From a virus, in the IMG/VR virus record IMGVR_UViG_3300006803_000099, positions 1 to 23,349 of that record: a stretch of 23,349 nt of DNA, one strand, 5' to 3'. Shown here in pieces: positions 15,100 to 20,616 of this stretch. Made by a program: the position numbers and the translations under genes. The first letter of the stretch is position 1; each line of letters begins with the position of its first letter. The notes below the pieces were generated by a model. That model saw only the letters and a program-made list of their open reading frames with translations. It did no database searches and was not told the DNA's origin.

Positions 15100-15419
15100 A
15101 GGAGACCGTCGTAGTCGTCTTCCGGGCCATCGTCGTCCTCCGGCATATAGTCCCGGAGCGACGTGCCACTGTCGATCCCGAGGGCTTCGCGATACATCTC
15201 CAGAACGGCCTCTTCCTCGGCGATGTCGTCGGGGTTCCGCTTCCGCAGGGCCATGACCTTCTTCAATATCTGAACTTCGTAGCCCCGACCTTTGGCCTCC
15301 GCCCACAACTCCTTCAGGGCGTCGGCGAACTCCTTCTTCTCTGCTTCCAGCCGCTCCGCCCGTTCGATGAACGAGCGGAGTTCTTGGGACACAACCCGGT
15401 ATGATGCATCATCAGACAT
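15096..15419 (-). CDS. GapR-like nucleoid protein, DUF2312 family
   Basis: 107 residues. Residues 6-80 closely follow the GapR/DUF2312 pattern: LRSFIERAERLEAEKKEFAD, LKELWAEAKGRGYEVQILKK and VMALRKRNPDDIAEEEAVLE. In Caulobacter, GapR clamps overtwisted DNA ahead of replication forks and RNA polymerase and stimulates topoisomerases. The family is almost confined to Alphaproteobacteria, which supports the host guess. The phage version carries an extra acidic tail (YMPEDDDGPEDDYDGLL) absent from the bacterial protein I know. It lies between an acidic-tailed protein and a small ORF with stop/start overlaps on both sides. Likely roles are supporting phage replication and transcription or altering the host nucleoid; inference. 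Confidence 0.88.
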   Translation of the reverse strand: MSDDASYRVVSQELRSFIERAERLEAEKKEFADALKELWAEAKGRGYEVQILKKVMALRKRNPDDIAEEEAVLEMYREALGIDSGTSLRDYMPEDDDGPEDDYDGLL

Positions 15420-16129
15420 CAGAGCAGATCGTCATCGTCGAGATCGTCGAGATCGTCGAGATCGTCGGGGCCGGGGTTGATCCCTACGAGGTCGTCCTCG
15501 TCCGCGACCAGATCATACTCGCCGATGTCGTCGAGCCCGGGGGCGCGGCCTTCGCGCAGGTCGTCAGCGTCGGCCACGTCCAGCGTCTTCTTGAAGACCA
15601 TGAACTCGTCGCGCTTGATCTTAGTGACAGCGCCCTTCTGCTTGGGTGGGATGGTCTCGCCGTCGATCTGGAAGACGAAGTCGAGGGTGCCGTCCGAGTA
15701 GCGGTAGAACGAGTTGTTCTTGAACGACTGGGTGGCCCACTCAATCGCTGGCCCCTGTGATTCGCTTTGCACGGAGGGTCTGCTGGTCTTGCCAGCAGGG
15801 GCACGGTCGACGGGCTTGGGCTCTGCGGTTCGTGGTCCTTTGGACGCGACGATCTTCCACTCGTCGAGACTGTCGAAACACAGGGCGTGTTCGCGACTGT
15901 CGACCATGCCACCGGGGAACAAAATCGCACGGCTCCCGACCAGACGGGCGAGGCCGTCAAGCGTGATCGGATGGGGCGGTCGGTAGGGGTTGTCCGCTTG
16001 CGGTGCCCAAGCGATCACGGGGGTCCGCAGCACGGCACCGCTCTCGCCGATCTCGACGATGTAGGTCTCGGGCGCTGCCGAGATCATGGTGGGCATGAAC
16101 TGCCCTCTGGAGTCCGGGAGAGACGACAT
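15419..16129 (-). CDS. Hypothetical protein with acidic repeated C-terminal tail
   Basis: 236 residues; GAGGA precedes the ATG. The N-terminal about 85 residues seem to form a globular domain (SAAPETYIVEIGESGAVLRT, HPITLDGLARLVGSRAILFP). A basic, proline-containing linker follows (TAEPKPVDRAPAGKTSRPSV). A second domain at about 125-185 holds YRYSDGTLDFVFQIDGETI and VTKIKRDEFMVFKKTLDV. The tail is strongly acidic and ends DDLDDLDDLDDDDLL. Acidic tails are common in phage single-strand DNA-binding proteins, but I see no OB-fold signature, so that is only a possibility. Its stop shares a base with the start of the GapR-like gene. Confidence 0.65.
   Translation of the reverse strand: MSSLPDSRGQFMPTMISAAPETYIVEIGESGAVLRTPVIAWAPQADNPYRPPHPITLDGLARLVGSRAILFPGGMVDSREHALCFDSLDEWKIVASKGPRTAEPKPVDRAPAGKTSRPSVQSESQGPAIEWATQSFKNNSFYRYSDGTLDFVFQIDGETIPPKQKGAVTKIKRDEFMVFKKTLDVADADDLREGRAPGLDDIGEYDLVADEDDLVGINPGPDDLDDLDDLDDDDLL
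15437..15463 (-). repeat. Three 9-bp repeats coding for (DLD)n acidic tail
   Basis: GTCGAGATC occurs three times in tandem on the plus strand, coding on the minus strand for the repeated DDL units of the acidic tail. The unit keeps the reading frame. Confidence 0.88.
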
Positions 16130-16204
16130 TAGCTTTCCTCTTCGTAGTTGTTAGTGATCTTGTCGATCAAGTTTTTCAGGGCTTCGCTGTCCGTAACATA
16201 TAGA

Positions 16205-16369
16205 CTACCCGAGGTAGGCGATCAAGACCCGAAAAGCCAGACCGACCGATAAGAGGCCAGCGACGATCCACACCAGCACAGCCCTAAGAGAATCGACGCT
16301 CTCCTGCTCGGGCGTCTTGCCGTTGATACGATAGAAGTTTTTCCGCCACTCTTTCTCCCAGTCATCCAT
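16205..16369 (-). CDS. 54-residue membrane protein
   Basis: Start ATG lies inside the end of the upstream gene (8-nt overlap), with AGGACC and similar purine-rich bases before it. The charged N-terminus (MDDWEKEWRKNFYRINGKTP) is followed by a single membrane helix at about residues 29-52 (RAVLVWIVAGLLSVGLAF then RVLIAYLG). No family is recognised. It is one of several tiny membrane proteins in this operon. Confidence 0.65.
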   Translation of the reverse strand: MDDWEKEWRKNFYRINGKTPEQESVDSLRAVLVWIVAGLLSVGLAFRVLIAYLG

Positions 16370-16757
16370 TGCGTAGGTCCTCCGATATTTCCTGCCGTGC
16401 GTCCTCTTCCCATGTGTGGTCGCCAGTCTTGTTGCGGCAGAGGTTGCTGCGGGGGTTATAGATCACTGCGTCGTCGGGTAGGTGGTGGGTGCAGATCGTG
16501 AACATCGAGCCCTTGGGTTCGTCGCCCGGGGGGTTGGCTGGGTCGTTCTGCACGACGCGCCCGGTCCGGTGGACCGCGATCACCCCTGCCTTGACACAGT
16601 AGTAGCACTGCGCCTCGGTTCCGAGCGGCACGTCGTAGTATTGCGGGCGCTTGTCGGCCCGTGCTGCCGGGATGGCAGCGGCCTGTTCGGCTCGATTGCG
16701 CTCCATGGCTTCGGCAGCACGGCGTTCCCGGCGATTCATGTTTGGATTACTCAGCAT
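16362..16757 (-). CDS. Hypothetical protein with possible zinc site
   Basis: 131 residues. The ATG at 16757 overlaps the end of thyX and is preceded by AGGAG at 6 nt; an inner ATG (MNRRERRAAEAMERNRA) is the alternative. The N-terminal 35 residues are a basic, alanine-rich helix that could bind nucleic acid. The middle has AQCYYCVKAGVIAVHRTGRV and MFTICTHHLPDDA; the CxxC and CxHH could make a metal site. No family is recognised. Confidence 0.65.
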   Translation of the reverse strand: MLSNPNMNRRERRAAEAMERNRAEQAAAIPAARADKRPQYYDVPLGTEAQCYYCVKAGVIAVHRTGRVVQNDPANPPGDEPKGSMFTICTHHLPDDAVIYNPRSNLCRNKTGDHTWEEDARQEISEDLRNG

Positions 16758-17709
16758 CTTGGACTCCTAGCTTCTTCAGGTATTCCTTATGTTCACCCCG
16801 GCTCATGGAGGGGTGGACGAACTGTTGCGCGGCACGATCCTTGTCGACCAGCAGCAGCAGGTTCTCGATCTCTGCCCGGCTGAAGCTGACCGCTTCAAGC
16901 TGGTAGTCGACGAAGGCTTCCCAAACGTTGGGCATCCAGTTCTCGAAGATCTGGCAGATGACCTCGGCGTAGACCCTGATCTCGCGCTGGGCGTGAGGGT
17001 CGGCCCGCAGCCGCAGGAAGTGCAGCAGGTTGTGGGCGTCGACCTTCCAATACCATTCGGTATAGATGTTGGTCGGCAGCACCATGCGGGCCAACTCGCG
17101 GGCCATTCCGAGTTTCTTGTCGTGGGGATGTGCGTCGCCTGAGTCTTCCCAAAGTTCCCCTGTGTCATCGACCCAAGGCCAGCCCGTAAGCATCTCTTCG
17201 TAGGTATCGAAGGCCATCTCCGACACCTGTTCGATGGTGTCCGTCATACCGAACCGCATCTCTTCAGGCAATTCGCCTCCCCGCCCTTGGTGGTTCGTCT
17301 TGCTCTGGGCTTCGATGTCAGCCGCGTCAGGGAAGAAGAACTCATTTGCTAAGATCGAGTAGCGGGCCGAGTGTTCGTTCACGTTGGCGGTCCGGTGCCT
17401 GATCCACTGCCGGGCCACAAAGACGGGCAGCTTGACGTGCAGCTTGATCTCACACATCTCGAACGGCGTGGTATGCCAATGGCGCAGCAGGTAGCGCAGC
17501 AGGCCACGATCCTCGCTGACGCTCTTGGTGCCCTTGCCATACGACACGCGGGCGGCCTGACAAATTGCGGCCTCGTCGCCCATGTAGTCGATGATCCGGA
17601 TGAACCCTTTGTCGAGGACAGGGAACGGGATGCCCAGCTTGTCGTCCATGTAGTCCACAGACGGGCGCTTCAGGCGGTCCCACTTCTGAGGTGTAGTGAT
17701 GTCATTCAT
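16747..17709 (-). CDS. thyX: Flavin-dependent thymidylate synthase ThyX
   Basis: 320 residues. Converts dUMP to dTMP with methylene-tetrahydrofolate and FAD/NADPH. The ThyX signature RHRx7S is at residues 104-114 (RHRTANVNEHSARYS), with HTTPFEMCEIKLHVKLPVFV before it and LRADPHAQREIRVYAEVICQ near residue 232-251, the conserved second substrate region. It is somewhat longer than many bacterial ThyX proteins (about 220-260) because of an insertion around residues 125-205 (with WPWVDDTGELWEDSGDAHP). It is found with a class II ribonucleotide reductase and a DUF550 hydrolase, a common phage set for raising dNTP supply. Start ATG overlaps the 27-residue ORF upstream. Confidence 0.95.
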   Translation of the reverse strand: MNDITTPQKWDRLKRPSVDYMDDKLGIPFPVLDKGFIRIIDYMGDEAAICQAARVSYGKGTKSVSEDRGLLRYLLRHWHTTPFEMCEIKLHVKLPVFVARQWIRHRTANVNEHSARYSILANEFFFPDAADIEAQSKTNHQGRGGELPEEMRFGMTDTIEQVSEMAFDTYEEMLTGWPWVDDTGELWEDSGDAHPHDKKLGMARELARMVLPTNIYTEWYWKVDAHNLLHFLRLRADPHAQREIRVYAEVICQIFENWMPNVWEAFVDYQLEAVSFSRAEIENLLLLVDKDRAAQQFVHPSMSRGEHKEYLKKLGVQDAE

Positions 17710-17789
17710 CGGTTCTTCTCCGGGTGCAGGATAGGGGTGAAGGTCCGGGACGGCTCGGTCATCTTGAAGATTCCAGTTCCTTTACCCAT
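17706..17789 (-). CDS. 27-residue micro-ORF upstream of thyX
   Basis: Encodes MGKGTGIFKMTEPSRTFTPI plus a seven-residue end (LHPEKNR). The ATG has GGAGG 8 nt upstream, the start overlaps the preceding gene by 8 nt, and the stop overlaps the thyX ATG (ATGA), so it fits the tiling of the operon exactly. No family is recognised. It may be a real micropeptide or act mainly as a coupling leader for thyX. Confidence 0.5.
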   Translation of the reverse strand: MGKGTGIFKMTEPSRTFTPILHPEKNR

Positions 17790-17982
17790 CGTGGGGTCCT
17801 CCGTTATGTGGGCGAACACGGTATGCGACGCCCTTGTAGAAAAAGAAGCCTTTGCGGGTCATCTCGTGGATGATCCGCTCGACTGCGGCCCGAGTGACCG
17901 CGATCATAGCGACCGCAGTCAAAGCCCCTCCCGAGATAAACCCGGTGAGGAAGACTGTCACGTCGTATAGGTCGATGTCCAT
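17782..17982 (-). CDS. 66-residue membrane protein
   Basis: Start ATG has GAGGGA upstream and overlaps the stop of the preceding gene. One membrane helix at about residues 8-30 (VTVFLTGFISGGALTAVAMI) is followed by a basic, helical cytoplasmic or periplasmic part (ERIIHEMTRKGFFFYKGVAY) and a Gly/His-rich end. No family is recognised. Confidence 0.65.
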   Translation of the reverse strand: MDIDLYDVTVFLTGFISGGALTAVAMIAVTRAAVERIIHEMTRKGFFFYKGVAYRVRPHNGGPHDG

Positions 17983-18212
17983 TACTTGGAATCCCTCTCA
18001 TTCTTCAGCGACCACTGCTGGATGCTAACCAGAGGGTAGCAGATGGTTTCAGTTCCGCAGAGCAGGATCAGTTGCCCGGTCTGCCCGGCCTGTGCGGCCA
18101 GATACTGGGTGAGCGACAGGCTTGCTTTCAGGGCGTGGGTCTTGACCTCGCCATCTGTCAGCACGACCTCGCAGTCGACCCAGCGTTCGGGCCATGTGCG
18201 GTCTTCAGACAT
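17982..18212 (-). CDS. Small hypothetical protein
   Basis: 76 residues. The inner ATG (MSEDRTWPERWVDCEVVLTD) is chosen because GGAGG is 5 nt upstream and because it leaves only an 8-nt overlap with the DUF550 gene. Beta strands are likely (CEVVLTDGEVKTHALKA, TGQLILLCGTETICY). There are three cysteines without a clear metal pattern. No family is recognised. Confidence 0.65.
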   Translation of the reverse strand: MSEDRTWPERWVDCEVVLTDGEVKTHALKASLSLTQYLAAQAGQTGQLILLCGTETICYPLVSIQQWSLKNERDSK

Positions 18213-18654
18213 CGTCGCCTCCCCGCACATGCTGGATCGCCTTGTGACCAACTTGGGTGCGCCAGTCAGGCCAGCTACGGCCTTCGTTCTTGGTCTGTTT
18301 GGCCGATATAATCCGGCAGGCCAGTTCTGCGACCTCGTGCGAAGTCAGTTTACCCCCTGACTCCTCGTGGATCGACCGCCAGAAGCCGTCGAAAGCGAGC
18401 AGCACCACGTCGACCCACTCCAACGGGTCGCCTAGCCGCTGGACCTGTCCGCGCTCCGTGGCACGGTCCAAGACAATCTGGATGGCTTTGGCTTGGTCAA
18501 AAGACAGGACGGCCAGTTCCAGATCGGACGGGGCCGCACCTAGTTCGACCAGTTCCTTGCGGATGTGGTCGGTGACTCCGTTCAGCCGGGTGCCCGGGCC
18601 GAAGGTCTGGGCACTGAAAAGCTGCTGTCGGGTCAAGTGGTCTATGAGGTTCAT
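18205..18654 (-). CDS. dATP/dGTP pyrophosphohydrolase-like protein, DUF550 (MazG-like)
   Basis: 149 residues. The pattern FGPGTRLNGVTDHIRKELVE (residues 18-37), DPLEWVDVVLLAFDGFWRSI (about 76-95) and KQTKNEGRSWPDWRT near the C-terminus identifies the DUF550 family. This is an all-alpha MazG-like group thought to hydrolyse purine deoxynucleoside triphosphates to monophosphates. Acidic residues for metal binding are E34, E37, E79 and D82 by this count. In phage it may adjust the nucleotide pool or remove alarmone-like nucleotides. It lies three small genes upstream of thyX in the same operon. Confidence 0.85.
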   Translation of the reverse strand: MNLIDHLTRQQLFSAQTFGPGTRLNGVTDHIRKELVELGAAPSDLELAVLSFDQAKAIQIVLDRATERGQVQRLGDPLEWVDVVLLAFDGFWRSIHEESGGKLTSHEVAELACRIISAKQTKNEGRSWPDWRTQVGHKAIQHVRGGDDV

Positions 18655-18794
18655 TGCAAGCGCTCCATAAGTTGGCGATGGTTCTCCAACGCACGTTCAG
18701 CCGAGGTCGGCCACGAGGCGACGTCCTTGGCTATCCACCAGCCGCCCGAGAGAGCGACCACGAGTATCAAAATCCAGCCTTGCGTCTTGGTCAT
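18651..18794 (-). CDS. 47-residue membrane protein
   Basis: Start ATG has GGGGGAG upstream and sits in an ATGA overlap; its stop overlaps the DUF550 start in the same way. One membrane helix at residues 6-24 (GWILILVVALSGGWWIAKD) is followed by a helical tail (TSAERALENHRQLMERLQ). It has the size and layout of an i-spanin-like or lysis-inhibition peptide, but the true spanins are on the other strand. Function unknown. Confidence 0.62.
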   Translation of the reverse strand: MTKTQGWILILVVALSGGWWIAKDVASWPTSAERALENHRQLMERLQ

Positions 18795-18955
18795 TTTGTC
18801 TCCCCCTCGGGACAGTCCTCGTTCGCCATGCACAACTGGTGCTGCACGTTCAGTATGACCTTGTTGGTCTGGGTGAAGATGAAAGTCAGGATCAGCCCGA
18901 AAGCGATCACGCTCATGAGGGTAGCCAGCTTCTCCATCATATCTGCATAGTCCAT
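18791..18955 (-). CDS. 54-residue membrane protein
   Basis: The ATG (MDYADMMEKLATLMSVIAFG) is chosen because AGGAG lies 7 nt upstream; the open frame further upstream lies in the structured gap. One membrane helix at about 13-31, then a short tail with two cysteines (QLCMANEDCPEGETK). First gene after the triple-hairpin region. No family is recognised. Confidence 0.65.
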   Translation of the reverse strand: MDYADMMEKLATLMSVIAFGLILTFIFTQTNKVILNVQHQLCMANEDCPEGETK

Positions 18956-19141
18956 ATCGGTTCTCCTGTGGGTGTTTGTGAGAGAGGGGCGGCCCTTTCC
19001 GGGCGAGCCTTGTCCTCCGAGGCCGGGGTCATGCCGACACGAAGTAAGCCCCTCTCTCAAAAACACCCCCCGGGTCTGGGGACAGCACCCGGGGAGCAAC
19101 AGCGCGGAGGAAACGACCAAGGAACTCCCGCGCTGATTCGT
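18956..19141 (-). other. Non-coding gap with three strong hairpins (possible structured RNA or leader)
   Basis: No gene-like frame is present. Read on the minus strand in the direction of transcription there are three structures. First, AGCGCGGGAG pairs with CTCCGCGCT (19134-19125 with 19109-19101, one bulge). Second, CCCCGGGT pairs with ACCCGGGG (19094-19087 with 19075-19068). Third, a stem of 20 bp with one mismatch joins 19067-19048 and 18990-18971 (TTTTTGAGAGAGGGGC against GCCCCTCTCTCACAAA). Its 57-nt interior holds at least two small hairpins. The ribosome-binding site of the next gene follows directly. It may be an untranslated leader, a processed small RNA or a terminator followed by an RNA stabiliser. 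Confidence 0.7.
19059..19094 (-). terminator. Possible Rho-independent terminator after the DUF932 gene
   Basis: On the minus strand an 8-bp all-GC-rich stem (CCCCGGGT/ACCCGGGG, with an extra inner CTG/CAG pairing) is followed by GGTGTTTTTG. The short T run starts 4 nt after the stem, so termination would be partial at best. It lies about 50 nt after the DUF932 stop. Confidence 0.4.
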
Positions 19142-20326
19142 TTAGAATTCGGCGAGGTCCAGCAGTGCCCCGCCCTTGCGTTCCAGTGCAACCCGGTCGT
19201 CTTGGTTCCGGATCGTCTTAGCCGCAGCGGTCACGCCAGTCACGGCATCCCACAGCGTCTCGATTGGGCGGCCCTCTTCGCGGACGTGGGCTTCCTCTGC
19301 CACGCGACGCTCGGCCTGCGAGAAGTTGCGCTTCTTGAAGAACTCGGCCAGATCGTGATCGACCCGCACCTCCTGCGCGATGGCGATAGTCTGCTCGATA
19401 GGTGCAGCCGCCGCGTTGGCATATTCCTGAAGCACAGGAACGACCCCCTCCATCCAACGGTCAGGCGCACCTGATGTGTGACGCAGGCGCATCTCCTTGA
19501 AGCCCTGCGCACCCCAGACAATCCGGTTCGAGCAGGCGAAGTCGAAGAGGAAGAACGCAGCACCCAAGCTGGACGACCCGACCTCAGAGTTCCAGACGAA
19601 GAACCCACGGGCCAACGACCCACTCTTGCCGTCGCGGCGGTCCTTCATCTCGACACGGTTGGTCTCGTCAGCGAGGAACACAAACATGTCGCGGTCCGAT
19701 GCGTAGAGGGTCGTGTTGTCGCGGGTGATCGGGACCTCCTTGCCGAACTCACCGGGAACTCGGAAGTCTCCTGTGCGACCGTCGCCGAAGCGCGAACGTA
19801 GCATGTTGATGATGTCAACATCCCAGACGCGGCCATAGTTTGGACCTGTCGCGGCCCGCAGTTCCACCTGTTCTGTCACGGCCCCCGTATAGACGGCAGA
19901 CGCATCGCTGATCTTCTTTTCGCCATAGAAAAGTTCGCCCGGGCCCGCGACCTCCACTTCGCTCTTGGTGCGGAGGATGCCCACTTCCTGCACGTTGCGG
20001 TTAAAGTGCATCGAGTAGTTCAGGTTGTCCGCGACCAGCGCAGGGTCGAGGGTCCGCAGGTAGGACGCAGGAGCCCCTGCCAGCGACGCGATCTGACCAA
20101 ACGAATAGTGAGTCGGATCATAGAAGCCGTCCTGACCTTCGACAGTGAGGCCCTTGCGCGGGTTGCTTGGGTGTGGGATGAACTTCAGCTTGCGGTTCGA
20201 GATCACGTTCTCGACGGATGCCTCGCGAATCGCTTGCTTCTTGGTCGCCATCTCGTCGAGGGACAAGAAACGTTGGTCGGCTGGGCGCTTGGCCCACTGT
20301 TCGGATGCTTGCATGAGAGTAGTCAT
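19142..20326 (-). CDS. DUF932 phage/plasmid-like protein
   Basis: 394 residues. The DUF932 (phage/plasmid-like, TIGR03299-like) pattern is visible: FGQIASLAGAPASYLRTLDP in the N-terminal third, LYASDRDMFVFLADETNRVE, RGFFVWNSEVGSSSLGAAFF and DFACSNRIVWG in the middle, then a helical C-terminus (about 300-380). The family is widespread on phages and plasmids, often near replication or early genes. Its biochemical function is not established to my knowledge. Start ATG (MTTLMQASEQWAKRP) has only a distant AAGGA. It is the first gene after the terminator/promoter gap, so it likely heads a minus-strand transcript that runs on to the methyltransferase. Confidence 0.88.
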   Translation of the reverse strand: MTTLMQASEQWAKRPADQRFLSLDEMATKKQAIREASVENVISNRKLKFIPHPSNPRKGLTVEGQDGFYDPTHYSFGQIASLAGAPASYLRTLDPALVADNLNYSMHFNRNVQEVGILRTKSEVEVAGPGELFYGEKKISDASAVYTGAVTEQVELRAATGPNYGRVWDVDIINMLRSRFGDGRTGDFRVPGEFGKEVPITRDNTTLYASDRDMFVFLADETNRVEMKDRRDGKSGSLARGFFVWNSEVGSSSLGAAFFLFDFACSNRIVWGAQGFKEMRLRHTSGAPDRWMEGVVPVLQEYANAAAAPIEQTIAIAQEVRVDHDLAEFFKKRNFSQAERRVAEEAHVREEGRPIETLWDAVTGVTAAAKTIRNQDDRVALERKGGALLDLAEF

Positions 20327-20504
20327 TGGGTTTTAGTCCTTCCAAGGGGTTATACCGTGGGGCTATCATCGCCCCCTGCCATGAGAGATAGGCTACTCTC
20401 GGTAGACAATCAACCCCTCGTAGATAAAAAAGTTGAAAAAAGATTCAGACTATGCGAGGGTAGGTCAATCCTACCACCCTGTTGGACGACACCTGCCCTG
20501 AACT
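20327..20504 (-). promoter_or_regulatory. Upstream region of the DUF932 gene: weak promoter, palindromes and leader hairpin
   Basis: No gene is seen here. On the minus strand TTGATT (20413-20408) and TATCTC (20390-20385) are 17 nt apart and could be a weak sigma70-type promoter. A-rich tracts lie just upstream. The palindrome GGTAGG-N5-CCTACC (20459-20475) could be an operator. GGGGC/GCCCC (20375-20371 with 20363-20359) would form a leader hairpin between the promoter and the start codon. Promoter strength is judged by eye only. Confidence 0.35.
20459..20475. promoter_or_regulatory. Operator-like palindrome
   Basis: Perfect 6-bp inverted repeat GGTAGG-TCAAT-CCTACC, extended by AGG on the left and CCT on the right if one unpaired A is allowed. 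It lies about 45 bp upstream of the candidate promoter for the DUF932 operon. Confidence 0.4.
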
Positions 20505-20541
20505 AAAGCCCTGACGGCCTCCCTCGTCAGGGCTTTTTCTT
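20505..20541 (+). terminator. Rho-independent terminator pointing along the plus strand
   Basis: AAAGCCCTGACG pairs with CGTCAGGGCTTT (12 bp, 8-nt loop) and is followed by TTTTTCTTT in the plus direction. In the minus direction the following bases are only TTTAG. No plus-strand gene precedes it within 7 kb, so it may block antisense transcription into the reductase gene. Confidence 0.7.
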
Positions 20542-20553
20542 TGGCCGCTCAAG

Positions 20554-20594
20554 AAAAACGGGGCGGCAATCCGAGAATCGCCGCCCCGTTTTTT
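20554..20594 (-). terminator. Bidirectional Rho-independent terminator after nrdJ
   Basis: ACGGGGCGGC pairs with GCCGCCCCGT with a 12-nt loop. A/T tracts of five to six bases flank both sides, so T-tracts follow the stem on both strands. It begins about 23 nt after the nrdJ stop and would end the nrdJ transcript. Confidence 0.9.
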
Positions 20595-20616
20595 GGTGGG
20601 GTCTAGGGCAAAACCT

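Noticed and set aside
18970-19068. tRNA-like cloverleaf in the structured gap
   Set aside because: The closing stem is far too long, there is no T-loop GTTCGA-type sequence, and no proper anticodon arm; it is a different structure.
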